Below the pieces are notes generated by a model. That model ran no database searches. It saw only the letters and a list, made by a program, of their open reading frames with translations, and was not told the origin of the DNA. DNA of 28,264 nucleotides from NCBI GenBank assembly GCA_035491935.1, contig DATJJW010000087.1:1-28264 (forward strand), given 5' to 3'. The number at the start of each line of letters is the position of its first letter. Positions within the stretch are counted from its first letter, which is position 1. This DNA comes from DATJJW01 sp035491935. Its GTDB lineage: Bacteria > Pseudomonadota > Alphaproteobacteria > ATCC43930 > CGMCC-115725. Below are positions 14,867 through 23,298 of this stretch, one piece after another. The position numbers were made by a program, and so were the translations under genes.

Positions 14867-15181
14867 ATGTTCGCAGTCATCCGCACCGGCGGCAAGCAGT
14901 ATAAGGTCGCCCCGAACGACGTCATCTTCGTCGAGAAGCTCGCCGCCGAGGCGGGTTCCTCCGTTGAGCTGGACGACGTCCTGATGGTGGGCGGCGACGC
15001 CGGCCTCACCACCGGCACCCCGACCATCGCTGGCGCTCGCGTGACTGCGACCGTTCTGGAGCAGAAGCGCGACGACAAGGTGCTGGTCTTCAAGAAGAAG
15101 CGCCGCCACAACTATCGCCGCATGAACGGCCATCGTCAGTATCTGACGGTGCTGCGCATCACCGACATCGTCGCCGGTTAA
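14867..15181 (+). CDS. rplU: 50S ribosomal protein L21
   Basis: The 104-residue product is a standard-length bL21, which binds 23S rRNA in the large ribosomal subunit. MFAVIRTGGKQYKVAPNDVIFVEKL is the conserved N-terminus and KKKRRHNYRRMNGHRQYLTVLRI is the basic rRNA-binding C-terminus. The start is ATG 14867; the open frame extends further upstream through the promoter, which is not coding. rpmA follows after 17 bases, the usual pair. Confidence 0.98.
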   Translation: MFAVIRTGGKQYKVAPNDVIFVEKLAAEAGSSVELDDVLMVGGDAGLTTGTPTIAGARVTATVLEQKRDDKVLVFKKKRRHNYRRMNGHRQYLTVLRITDIVAG

Positions 15182-15198
15182 GGGAAGGATACCCCACC

Positions 15199-15480
15199 AT
15201 GGCTCATAAAAAAGCAGGCGGTTCGTCCCGCAACGGTCGCGACTCCGCCGGTCGCCGTCTTGGCGTCAAGCTGTTCGGTGGCCAGGAAGCCATCGCCGGC
15301 AACATCATCGTCCGCCAGCGCGGCACGAAGTTCTATCCCGGCGAGAATGTCGGCATCGGCCGCGACCACACCCTGTTCGCGCTGGCCGATGGCCGCATCG
15401 CGTTCAAGCGGACGCATCAGGACCGGACCTTCGTCTCGGTCGTCCCGGCCAACGACCCGCCGGCCGAAGCTGCCGAGTAA
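15199..15480 (+). CDS. rpmA: 50S ribosomal protein L27
   Basis: The 93-residue product is bL27, whose N-terminal tail reaches the peptidyl-transferase centre. MAHKKAGGSSRNGRDSAGRRLGVKLFGGQ is the hallmark start; there is no Firmicute-type cleavable leader. A strong ribosome-binding site (GGGAAGGA) precedes the ATG. It is co-transcribed with rplU. A long hairpin follows the stop. Confidence 0.98.
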   Translation: MAHKKAGGSSRNGRDSAGRRLGVKLFGGQEAIAGNIIVRQRGTKFYPGENVGIGRDHTLFALADGRIAFKRTHQDRTFVSVVPANDPPAEAAE

Positions 15481-15515
15481 CCATTCCCCCTTCCCCTAGC
15501 GGAAGGACGGTTGGC

Positions 15516-15543
15516 AAGGGGAATGGCTCAGCCATTCCCCTTT
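15516..15543 (+). terminator. Long perfect hairpin after rpmA
   Basis: A 12-bp perfect stem (15516-15527 with 15531-15542) has a three-base loop and ends in TTT. It is probably the terminator of the rplU-rpmA transcript, although the T-run is short. The first bases after the rpmA stop (15481-15489) repeat the right arm, so the left arm could pair with either copy. Confidence 0.65.
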
Positions 15544-15556
15544 CGTCGTTTCTGAA

Positions 15557-15666
15557 GCCCGATCCGCTCAGGTCAAGCCGACCTGAACGGTGAATCGGTC
15601 TCCAAACTCTTGAATCAGGTCACGATTCAGATTTTAGGTCGTTGACCAGGATCATCGTGATCTAGG
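15557..15666 (+). repeat. Dispersed intergenic repeat, copy 1 (upstream of obgE)
   Basis: About 110 bases ending 10 bases before obgE share ordered blocks with the reverse complement of 26003-26111. The blocks are GATCCG, CCTGAACGGT, ATCGG, TTGAATC, TCACGAT, TCATC and TGATCTA. From CCTGAACGGT onward the block spacing is the same in both copies (18, 3 and 25 bases between the main blocks). Inside it are small inverted repeats CAGGTC/GACCTG (15569-15585) and TGAATC/GATTCA (15611-15629). The obgE promoter probably lies within or next to it. Confidence 0.7.
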
Positions 15667-15676
15667 CCTCGATTCC

Positions 15677-16744
15677 ATGAAGTTTCTCGACCAGTGCAAG
15701 ATCTACCTGAAGAGCGGTGACGGCGGTGCCGGCACCGCCAGCTTCCGGCGCGAGAAATTCATCGAATTCGGCGGCCCGGACGGCGGCAATGGCGGCCGCG
15801 GCGGCGACGTCGTGTTCGAGGTGGTCGAGAACCTGAACACGCTGATCGACTATCGCTACCAGCAGCATTTCAAGGCACGCAACGGCCGGCCCGGCGCCGG
15901 CCGGCTCAAGACCGGCGCCTCCTCCGACCCGCTCGTCCTCAAGGTGCCGGTGGGCACCCAGGTGATGGACGAGGACAACGAGACGGTGCTGCTCGACCTC
16001 ACCGAGGCCGGCCGGCGCATCGTCTTCCTGCGCGGCGGCGATGGCGGCTTCGGCAACGCGAACTACAAGACCTCGACCAACCAGGCGCCGACCCGCAAGG
16101 ATCAAGGCTGGCCGGGTGAGGAACGCTGGGTCTGGCTCCGCCTCAAGCTGATCGCGGATGCCGGCCTCGTGGGTTTGCCCAATGCCGGCAAGTCGACATT
16201 CCTGTCCGCCGTCTCCCGCGCCAAGCCCAAGATCGCCGATTATCCCTTCACCACGCTGAAGCCGCAGCTGGGCGTGGTCGGTCTGGGCGATGAGGAATTC
16301 GTCCTGGCCGATCTGCCGGGGCTGATCGAGGGGGCGAGCGAGGGGGCTGGGCTCGGCCATCGCTTCCTCGGCCATGTCGAGCGCTGCAGTGCCATCCTGC
16401 ACCTGATCGACGGCACCGAAGAGGATGTCGTGGGCGCCTACCGCCTGATCCGGCGCGAGCTCAAGGCCTATGGCGGGAAGCTCACCTCCAAGCCCGAGAT
16501 CATCGGCCTCAACAAGATCGACGCTGTCGATCCGGAGGAGGTCAAGGCCAAGCTCTCCAAGCTGCGCCGCGCCGCGCGCCGGCCGGTACTGGCTTTGTCG
16601 GGCGCCACCGGCAAGGGCGTGCAGCCGGTGGTCGCCGCCTTGCTGTCCAAGGTCAAGGACGGGCCCCTGGGCAAGATCGACGGCATGACCGAAGAGGGCG
16701 AGGAGCTGGACGGTACCGCTCCCGCCACGACCTGGCATCCGTGA
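15677..16744 (+). CDS. obgE: GTPase Obg
   Basis: The 355-residue product is the essential ribosome-associated GTPase that acts in 50S assembly and stress responses. The glycine-rich Obg fold covers 1-159 (KSGDGGAGTASFRREKF, GGPDGGNGGRGGDV). The G domain has the P-loop GLPNAGKST (166-174), DLPGLIEGA (212-220) and NKID (279-282). There is no C-terminal OCT domain, which is usual in alphaproteobacteria. The ATG at 15677 has no clear Shine-Dalgarno. Its stop overlaps the GTG start of proB by four bases (GTGA). An acetyltransferase gene often found between rpmA and obgE in relatives is absent here. Confidence 0.97.
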   Translation: MKFLDQCKIYLKSGDGGAGTASFRREKFIEFGGPDGGNGGRGGDVVFEVVENLNTLIDYRYQQHFKARNGRPGAGRLKTGASSDPLVLKVPVGTQVMDEDNETVLLDLTEAGRRIVFLRGGDGGFGNANYKTSTNQAPTRKDQGWPGEERWVWLRLKLIADAGLVGLPNAGKSTFLSAVSRAKPKIADYPFTTLKPQLGVVGLGDEEFVLADLPGLIEGASEGAGLGHRFLGHVERCSAILHLIDGTEEDVVGAYRLIRRELKAYGGKLTSKPEIIGLNKIDAVDPEEVKAKLSKLRRAARRPVLALSGATGKGVQPVVAALLSKVKDGPLGKIDGMTEEGEELDGTAPATTWHP

Positions 16745-17886
16745 ACACCGTGACCACCATCGCAGCAGAGGCCGCCGGGCGTCTGGCATCGGCACGCCGA
16801 GTCATCATCAAGATCGGCTCGGCCCTGCTGGTCGATCCGGCGACATCGGTACTGCGCGCCGCTTGGCTGGAGGCGCTGGCCGAGGATTTGGCGGCGATGC
16901 GCGCCCGCGGCCAGGAAGTGCTGGTCGTGACGTCCGGCGCCATCGCGGTCGGGCGTCTCAGCCAAGGCTGGCTCGGTCGCACGCTCAAGATCGAAGAGAA
17001 GCAGGCCGCTGCCGCCATCGGCCAGATCCAGCTGGCTCATCTCTACCAGCAGGCGCTCGGCCGCCACGGCGTCACCATCGGCCAGATCCTGGTAACCCTG
17101 GAAGATACCGAGGATCGACGCCGGCATCTGAACGCCCGAGCCACGCTCAATCAGCTGCTCGCCATGGGCGTCCTGCCGGTGATCAACGAGAACGACACGG
17201 TGACCACGGCCGAGATCCGCTTCGGCGACAATGACCGGCTGGCCGCGCGCGTGGCACAGATGGTCAGCGCCGATGCGCTGGTGCTGCTTTCCGACATCGA
17301 CGGGCTCTACACTGCCGATCCGCGCAAGGACCCGGAAGCCAGGCACCTGCCGGAGATCGGCGAGATCACCCCGACCATCGAGGCGATGGCCGGCGCTGCC
17401 GTGCCCGGCATCAGCTCCGGCGGCATGGTAACCAAGCTCGCCGCCGCGCGCATCGCGCTTTCGGCCGGCTGCCGCATGGTCATCGCCAACGGCAAGGCGG
17501 AGCATCCGCTGCGCGCCGTCGAACAGGGGGCACGCGTTACCTGGTTCCTGCCCCAGGCCAATCCCTTGACCGCGCGCAAGCGCTGGATCGCCGGCTCGAT
17601 CGCGCCCGCCGGCACGCTCATCGTCGACGATGGTGCCGCCCATGCCCTGGCCGAAGGCGCCTCGCTGCTGCCGGCCGGCATTGTCGGCATCGAGGGCCGT
17701 TTCGAGCGCGGCGACGCGGTGCTGGTACGGCGTAAGGATGGTACGATCATCGCGCGCGGCCTCTCGGCCTATGCGCATGACGATGTGCAGCGCATCCTGG
17801 GACACAAGACCCGCGAGATCGAAACGCTGCTAGGCTATCGCGGCCGGGACGAGATCATCCATCGCGATGATCTGGTCCTAGGCTGA
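16741..17886 (+). CDS. proB: Glutamate 5-kinase
   Basis: ProB phosphorylates glutamate, the first step of proline synthesis, and is normally feedback-inhibited by proline. The 381-residue product has the amino-acid kinase domain (about 15-265: VIIKIGSALLV, VTSGAIAVG, NENDTVTTAEIRFGDNDRLAARVA, LSDIDGLYTADPRKDP, GGMVTKLAAARIA) and a C-terminal PUA domain (about 285-370: AGTLIVDDGAAHALAEGASLLPAGI). The start is GTG 16741, overlapping the obgE stop. proA follows after 20 bases. Confidence 0.97.
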   Translation: MNTVTTIAAEAAGRLASARRVIIKIGSALLVDPATSVLRAAWLEALAEDLAAMRARGQEVLVVTSGAIAVGRLSQGWLGRTLKIEEKQAAAAIGQIQLAHLYQQALGRHGVTIGQILVTLEDTEDRRRHLNARATLNQLLAMGVLPVINENDTVTTAEIRFGDNDRLAARVAQMVSADALVLLSDIDGLYTADPRKDPEARHLPEIGEITPTIEAMAGAAVPGISSGGMVTKLAAARIALSAGCRMVIANGKAEHPLRAVEQGARVTWFLPQANPLTARKRWIAGSIAPAGTLIVDDGAAHALAEGASLLPAGIVGIEGRFERGDAVLVRRKDGTIIARGLSAYAHDDVQRILGHKTREIETLLGYRGRDEIIHRDDLVLG

Positions 17887-17906
17887 CATAAGGGAGAGTG
17901 TTCGAC

Positions 17907-19184
17907 ATGGCCGTGGCGCCCCTCACCACTTCGCTCGAAGAGACCATGCGCGAGCTGGGCCTGCGTGCGCGCCGGGCCGCCCATCTGCTGGCCCAGGCGC
18001 CGAGCGCCGCCAAGAACAAGGCGCTGCTGGCCGCGTCGGCATCGATCCGCGCCAACACGGCCAAGCTGCTCGCCACCAACGCCAAGGATGTCGAGGAGGC
18101 GAGCCAGCGCGGGCTCGACGCCGCCATGACCGACCGGCTGATCCTGAACGAGAAGCGCATCGAGGCCATGGCTGCGGGCCTTGAGGAAATCGCCGTCCTG
18201 CCCGATCCCGTAGGCCTGCTCGACGGCGAGACACGGCGCCCGAACGGCCTCCTCATCCAGAAGGTGCGTGTGCCGCTGGGCGTCATCGGCATCATCTATG
18301 AGAGCCGGCCGAACGTCACGGCCGATGCCGGGGGCTTGTGCCTCAAGGCCGGCAACGCCGCGATCCTGCGTGGCGGCACCGAGAGCGCACGCTCGTCCCG
18401 CGCTATCCTCGACTGCCTGGCCGAGGGGCTGCGCGCCGCAGGCTTACCGGAAGATGCGATCCAGCTGGTGCCGACCCAGGACCGCGCCGCCGTCGGCATG
18501 CTGCTCAAGATGGACGAGTTCGTCGACGTCATCGTGCCGCGCGGCGGCCGGTCGTTGATCGAGCGAGTCTCGGCCGAGGCGCGCATCCCGGTGCTGAAGC
18601 ATCTGGACGGCCTCTGCCATATCTATCTGGACAAGGCGGCCGATCCGGCCCTCGCCCGTTCGGTGATCATGAACGCCAAGATGCGCCGGGTCGGCGTGTG
18701 CGGCGCCGCCGAGACGCTACTGGTCGACCGGCCGGTGGCGGGCACGCTGCTGAAACCGATCCTGGACGATCTGATCAATGCGGGCTGCGAGATCCGTGGC
18801 GATGACGAGGTGCGTGGTCTCGAGCCGCGTGCCGTGCCGGCCTCCGAAGCCGATTGGTCGACGGAATATCTGGCACCGATCCTCTCGGTGCGCATCGTCG
18901 ACGGCGTCGAGGCCGCGATCGAGCATATCGGCCATTACGGCTCGCACCACACGGAATCGATCCTGACCCAGGACGACAAGACGGCCGAACGCTTCCTCAA
19001 TGCGGTCGACAGCGCCATCGTCATGGTCAACGCCTCGACGCAATTCGCCGATGGCGGCGAATTCGGCATGGGTGCCGAGATCGGCATTTCCACCGGCAAG
19101 CTGCATGCGCGCGGGCCGGTCGGCGTGTCGGAGCTCACCAGCTACAAATATGTCGTGCGCGGCACCGGCCAGACTCGTCCCTGA
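17907..19184 (+). CDS. proA: Gamma-glutamyl phosphate reductase
   Basis: ProA reduces gamma-glutamyl phosphate to glutamate semialdehyde with NADPH, the second step of proline synthesis. The 425-residue product is full length. Family marks are VPLGVIGIIYESRPNVTADAGGLCLKAGNAAILRGG, VDVIVPRGGRSLIERV, Cys265 in RRVGVCGAAETLL as the catalytic cysteine, and HHTESILTQD. The start is ATG 17907 with AGGGAGAG eight bases upstream; a GTG at 17898 overlaps that site and is unlikely. Confidence 0.97.
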   Translation: MAVAPLTTSLEETMRELGLRARRAAHLLAQAPSAAKNKALLAASASIRANTAKLLATNAKDVEEASQRGLDAAMTDRLILNEKRIEAMAAGLEEIAVLPDPVGLLDGETRRPNGLLIQKVRVPLGVIGIIYESRPNVTADAGGLCLKAGNAAILRGGTESARSSRAILDCLAEGLRAAGLPEDAIQLVPTQDRAAVGMLLKMDEFVDVIVPRGGRSLIERVSAEARIPVLKHLDGLCHIYLDKAADPALARSVIMNAKMRRVGVCGAAETLLVDRPVAGTLLKPILDDLINAGCEIRGDDEVRGLEPRAVPASEADWSTEYLAPILSVRIVDGVEAAIEHIGHYGSHHTESILTQDDKTAERFLNAVDSAIVMVNASTQFADGGEFGMGAEIGISTGKLHARGPVGVSELTSYKYVVRGTGQTRP

Positions 19185-19277
19185 ATTGCCCCGCCCCCAA
19201 CCGATCCAAGCATCTGCCTGAAACCGAGGCCGTCCGCCCTGCCCCGCATCTTCCCTCACCCCGAACATGGCCATCCC

Positions 19278-19922
19278 TTGGGCGATGTCAGCTTGGCGCC
19301 GATCCTGGCGGAACGGCGGACGCGGCGCGTGGGATTGCTCGGCGGCTCGTTCAACCCTGCACATATCGGCCACCTGCACATCAGCCTGATGGCGCTGAAG
19401 CGGCTGAACCTCGACGAGGTGTGGTGGCTGGTCTCGCCGCAGAACCCGCTGAAATCGACATCCGGCATGGCGCCCTTCGCCGGGCGGATATCCCACGCCC
19501 AGGCGATGACCCGGCATCACCCGCGCATCAAGGTGACCGGGCTCGAAGCGCTGCTCGACAGTCCCTATACCGCCGACACCCTCCGGCAGCTGCGCAAACG
19601 GTTCCCCCAGACGCGTTTCGTCTGGATGATGGGGGCCGACAATCTGCGTCAGATCAGCCGCTGGAACCATTGGCTGGAAATCTTCCGCCGGGTGCCCATC
19701 GCCGTCTTCGCCCGGCCCACATATTCGCTTTCGGCCTTGAGCGGCATGGCGGCACAGCGCTTCCGCCATCGCCGGGTCGAGCCGCACTCGGCAAGGCGGC
19801 TCGCCACCATGCCGGCGCCGGCCTGGAGCTTCTTTCCCATCCGCCTCGACCACACCTCGGCGACCGAACTCCGTCGCCTTGGACCGAAGGGCGGCATTGC
19901 TGTATCATCGAAGAATAGTTGA
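19278..19922 (+). CDS. nadD: Nicotinate-nucleotide adenylyltransferase
   Basis: NadD joins nicotinate mononucleotide and ATP to form deamido-NAD. The nucleotidyltransferase motif GGSFNPAHIGHLHI (22-35 with this start), VWWLVSPQNPLK and the C-terminal SATELRR are all present. The start is uncertain: the frame is open back to the proA stop, no ATG lies in frame before the core motif, and neither TTG 19278 nor TTG 19293 nor GTG 19329 has a good ribosome-binding site. I give TTG 19278 (214 residues). Translation may depend on coupling to proA upstream. Confidence 0.93.
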   Translation: MGDVSLAPILAERRTRRVGLLGGSFNPAHIGHLHISLMALKRLNLDEVWWLVSPQNPLKSTSGMAPFAGRISHAQAMTRHHPRIKVTGLEALLDSPYTADTLRQLRKRFPQTRFVWMMGADNLRQISRWNHWLEIFRRVPIAVFARPTYSLSALSGMAAQRFRHRRVEPHSARRLATMPAPAWSFFPIRLDHTSATELRRLGPKGGIAVSSKNS

Positions 19923-19928
19923 GTACCG

Positions 19929-20336
19929 ATGCAAACCCAAACCACGACGACGAGGCCCGCCATCTCCACGACGCACGCAGCCGCCGAACCGAAAGCCCCC
20001 CACAGCTCCGCTGACATGGTCGCGCGAATCCAGGAAAGCCTGGATGACGGCAAGGCCGAAGAGATCGTGGTCATCGACCTCGAAGGCAAGTCCAACGTCG
20101 CGGACTATCTCGTCATCGCCAGCGGCCGGTCGGACCGGCAGGTGGTGGCACTCGCCGACCGTGTCGCCACCGACCTCAAGGATGGCGGCTTCGGCCGCGT
20201 CTCGATCGAAGGCGCCGAGCATGGCGACTGGGTGCTGATCGACGCCATCGACGTCGTCGTGCATATCTTCCGCCCGGAAGTGCGCGCCTATTACAACCTC
20301 GAAAAGATGTGGGGCGCACTGAGCGCCACCCATTGA
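19929..20336 (+). CDS. rsfS: Ribosomal silencing factor RsfS
   Basis: RsfS binds ribosomal protein L14 and blocks subunit joining when nutrients are short. The 135-residue product has an Ala/Thr-rich N-terminal extension (1-25) and then the core: AEEIVVIDLEGKSNVADYLVIASGRSDRQVVALADRV, GDWVLIDAIDVVVHIFRPEVRAYYNLEKMWG. The start at 19929 lies six bases after the nadD stop, and rlmH follows closely, which is the conserved order. Confidence 0.96.
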   Translation: MQTQTTTTRPAISTTHAAAEPKAPHSSADMVARIQESLDDGKAEEIVVIDLEGKSNVADYLVIASGRSDRQVVALADRVATDLKDGGFGRVSIEGAEHGDWVLIDAIDVVVHIFRPEVRAYYNLEKMWGALSATH

Positions 20337-20343
20337 GCGGCCC

Positions 20344-20802
20344 ATGCGCTGCCACCTGATCGCGGTCGGCCGCGCGAAGCCGGGACCGGCGCGCGATCTG
20401 TTTCAGCTTTATGCCGGGCGTCTCGTCCCCACCCTGTCGCTCACCGAAGTCGAGGAGAAGCGGCCTCTGCCGCCGGCCCAGCTCAAGGCGCGCGAGGCGG
20501 AACTGCTGCTGGCGCAAATCCCGAAGGGCGCCACGGTGCTCCTGCTCGACGAGACCGGCAAGGTGTTCGGCAGCGCCGATTTCGCCCAACGCCTCGGATC
20601 CTGGCGCGACCAGGGTATCGCCGACCTCGTCTTCCTCATCGGCGGTGCCGATGGCCATGGCGATGCCGCGCGCGCGCGCGCCGATCTCACGCTATCGCTG
20701 GGCGCCATGACCTGGCCGCACATGCTGGTACGCGCCCTGATCGCCGAGCAGCTCTACCGCGCCCAGCAGATCCTGGCCGGGCATCCCTACCATCGAGAAT
20801 GA
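20344..20802 (+). CDS. rlmH: 23S rRNA pseudouridine-1915 N3-methyltransferase
   Basis: RlmH is a SPOUT-class methyltransferase that modifies helix 69 of 23S rRNA. The 152-residue product has the knot-forming cofactor site FLIGGADGHG (about 97-106), LSLGAMTWPHMLVRALIAEQLYRA and the diagnostic C-terminal HPYHRE. It begins seven bases after rsfS. In many relatives a peptidase (EnvC-like) and CtpA follow; here the row ends. Confidence 0.97.
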   Translation: MRCHLIAVGRAKPGPARDLFQLYAGRLVPTLSLTEVEEKRPLPPAQLKAREAELLLAQIPKGATVLLLDETGKVFGSADFAQRLGSWRDQGIADLVFLIGGADGHGDAARARADLTLSLGAMTWPHMLVRALIAEQLYRAQQILAGHPYHRE

Positions 20803-20887
20803 CCGTCCAGCGCCATCGGCGCTCGCCGGAACGCATCCGCCAGGAATGATCTTAAAGCCACGCAACTGAGCTCAGGTCGACACCTCG

Positions 20888-21463
20888 ATGACGCAACCCA
20901 CGCAAAAAGAGCGGATGCTCGCCGGAGAGCTGTATCTGGCCGATGATCCGGAATTGGCGGCAGATTATTCGCGCGCTCAACGGATCCTGGCGAAATTCAA
21001 TGCCGTCCCGGGAGACGACGTCCCGAATCTGACGCGGCTGCTCCAGCAGCTTCTCGGCGAGCTCGGAAGCGATGCGATCATCAAGCCGCCATTCCGGTGC
21101 GATTACGGCGGGAACATATCGGTCGGCGCCAGGACGTTCATGAATTACGAATGCGTCCTGCTCGACTGCAATACGATCACGATCGGCGAGGAAGTCCAGA
21201 TCGGTCCAGGCGTCCACATCTACACCGCCACGCATCCCTTGGATGCCCGCACCCGCAGATCCGGCCTGGAATCCGCGAAGCCGGTCCGCATCGGCAATGG
21301 CGTCTGGCTCGGCGGCCGCACCGTCGTATGTCCCGGCGTTACGATTGGCGACAATACGGTCGTCGGTGCCGGAAGCACCGTGACGAAGAGCTTGCCGGCC
21401 AATGTCCTGGCCGTGGGCACGCCGTGCAGTGTCATTCGGGCCCTGGACAATCCCGACCGTTAG
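20888..21463 (+). CDS. Sugar O-acetyltransferase (maltose acetyltransferase family)
   Basis: The 191-residue product has the N-terminal Mac domain (KERMLAGELYLADDPELAADYSRAQRILAKFN, about 7-38) and a left-handed beta helix of hexapeptide repeats (about 75-185), with His116 in YTATHPLD as the expected catalytic base and the late VWLGGRTVVCPGVTIGDNTVVGAGSTVTK run. It uses acetyl-CoA to acetylate a sugar or related hydroxyl compound. The 85-base gap after rlmH and a weak ribosome-binding site suggest separate expression. The acceptor sugar cannot be told. Confidence 0.93.
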   Translation: MTQPTQKERMLAGELYLADDPELAADYSRAQRILAKFNAVPGDDVPNLTRLLQQLLGELGSDAIIKPPFRCDYGGNISVGARTFMNYECVLLDCNTITIGEEVQIGPGVHIYTATHPLDARTRRSGLESAKPVRIGNGVWLGGRTVVCPGVTIGDNTVVGAGSTVTKSLPANVLAVGTPCSVIRALDNPDR

Positions 21464-21475
21464 CAAGCCCGACCG

Positions 21476-23152
21476 CTAGTCGGGATCGTCTTCCCCGTCC
21501 TCGGCATCCCTGAGCCGGCTCGACAGGAGCTCGCCTTTCTGCGCCAGAACCGGATAAGCGGCCGCCGCCACCAGATGGGTGTTGACCTGCTTCAGGTCGC
21601 GCAGCGCGTCGAGATGCGCGGCACTGGTCTCGGCAGTGTCGATGCGCCCTTCCTGCAGCCGGGCGAAATGGGCATCGGTGGCGTCGGCCTCCAGCCTGCG
21701 GAACGTCTCCTTCTCCTGCGCCAGCAACCGGGCTGCACGCATGTCCTCGGTCATGAACAGCGACACGGCGAGGCGCGTATTGGCGATCAGCCGATCGGTC
21801 ATATCGATCAGCTCCGCCTCGCCCGCGGCCGAGAACTTGACGCCGCGCTTGGCCATCTTGGCCAGGCGGACGAGCAGGTCGCGCTCGACGATGTCGCCCG
21901 CCTGCTCCATATGGGTGGCGAAGCTCAATATCTCGCGCAAACGCTTATGGTCTCTGTCGCTGAGCGCGCTCGGGTCGATCGAGGTGAGATAGGCCTTGAT
22001 GGCGCCGTTCAGCCGGTCGAGGACATCATCGAGCCGGCAGGCCTCGGCGATCTGCCGTCGGTCCGGACGGTGTAGCGCGTCGCGCAGGCACTGCAGCATC
22101 GTGCCCAATATGTCGGCCAGGCGCAGCGCCTCACGCGCGGCACCGCCCAGCGCCACCACGGGCGATTCGCGCGCGGAGGGGTCGAGATAGATCGGCAGCC
22201 CCGGATCGGCCTGGTCGATGCGTGCCGGCAGCCAGCGACGCAGCAACGTCGCATAGGGCTTCAGCAGCGGCAGGAAGATCAGGGCCAGGACCAGGTTGAA
22301 GCCGGTGTGGAAATCGGCCACGGCACGCGCATTGTCGTTGTCGATCGTCACCATCAGCCGGCCGATCGGGTCAAGCAGCGCCAGCGCCACGGTAATGCCG
22401 ATCAGCCGGTTGACCAGATTGCCGATCGGCAGGCGCCGGGCCGTCCGATCATCGCCGCTCGTCCCCTCCAGCACCGGGTTGATTGCGGTGCCGAGATTGG
22501 CGCCCAGCACCAGCGCGAAGGCAGCATCGGGCGGCACGGCCCCCTTGGCCGCGAAGGACATGATCAGCAGCACGATCGCGACGCTGGAATGCGCAGCCCA
22601 GGTCAAGGCCGCCGCCAGGATCACGTCGAGCAGCGGCTGGGTGGAGACGACGCCCAGCAGCATGCGCATGCTGGGCACATCCTCATAGGGTTCGAGCAGG
22701 TCGATGAACTGGTGCAACGCCATCAGCAGCAAGCCGAGCCCGATCAGCACGCGGCCGAAATCGCGTGCCGACGCCGTCGCCTTGGCGAACATCAGGAAGC
22801 CCGCCAGGATCAGGACGGGTGACAGCGCGCTGACGTCGAAGGACAAAACCTGCACGATGAGCGTGGTGCCGACATTGGCGCCCAGCATCACGGCCAGCGC
22901 CGGCACCAGGTCGACAAAGCCGCCGGCCAGAAAGCCGGTCGTCATCAGGCCGGTTGCGGTGCTGCTCTGCAGGATCGCGGTCACGCCGATGCCGGCAAGG
23001 AAGGCGCGGACCCGCGTCGACAATGCCGTCCCCAGCACCGCGCGCAGATGCGCTCCGAAAGCCCGTTGCACGCCGGTCTGCACCATACGTACGCCCCAAA
23101 GCAGCAAGGCGATCGAACCAGCCAGATCGAGCAATGTCCAGGATAGGGCCAT
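21476..23152 (-). CDS. Na/Pi cotransporter family protein with PhoU-like domain
   Basis: The 558-residue protein has an N-terminal membrane domain of two repeats (about 1-310): LQSSTATGLMTTGFLAGG (61-78) with GANVGTTLIVQ, and AAHSSVAIVLLIMSF with GANLGTAINPV. The second repeat has His where the first has Gln before Ser-Ser. A cytoplasmic PhoU-like helical domain follows (about 335-545), as in YjbB/NptA-type proteins. It probably moves phosphate across the inner membrane with sodium. The start is ATG 23152 with GGGAGG seven bases upstream; TTG 23155 is too close to that site. It converges with the acetyltransferase gene. Confidence 0.92.
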   Translation of the reverse strand: MALSWTLLDLAGSIALLLWGVRMVQTGVQRAFGAHLRAVLGTALSTRVRAFLAGIGVTAILQSSTATGLMTTGFLAGGFVDLVPALAVMLGANVGTTLIVQVLSFDVSALSPVLILAGFLMFAKATASARDFGRVLIGLGLLLMALHQFIDLLEPYEDVPSMRMLLGVVSTQPLLDVILAAALTWAAHSSVAIVLLIMSFAAKGAVPPDAAFALVLGANLGTAINPVLEGTSGDDRTARRLPIGNLVNRLIGITVALALLDPIGRLMVTIDNDNARAVADFHTGFNLVLALIFLPLLKPYATLLRRWLPARIDQADPGLPIYLDPSARESPVVALGGAAREALRLADILGTMLQCLRDALHRPDRRQIAEACRLDDVLDRLNGAIKAYLTSIDPSALSDRDHKRLREILSFATHMEQAGDIVERDLLVRLAKMAKRGVKFSAAGEAELIDMTDRLIANTRLAVSLFMTEDMRAARLLAQEKETFRRLEADATDAHFARLQEGRIDTAETSAAHLDALRDLKQVNTHLVAAAAYPVLAQKGELLSSRLRDAEDGEDDPD

Positions 23153-23298
23153 CAAGCAGCCTCCCTACCGTCCTCCGGGTCATGAGGGAACCGTCCGGAA
23201 ACGGCCCGCGTTGGATTGATGTAGGCGCGCGCCGCCCCGAGGCCAAGATGATGGCCGCGGGCAAGGCGGGCCCCACGAAATCATGGAAGGAGACCGTC

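Noticed and set aside
18717..19853. A 378-codon minus-strand open frame over proA and nadD
   Set aside because: It lies opposite two well-identified genes, and its product has no domain.
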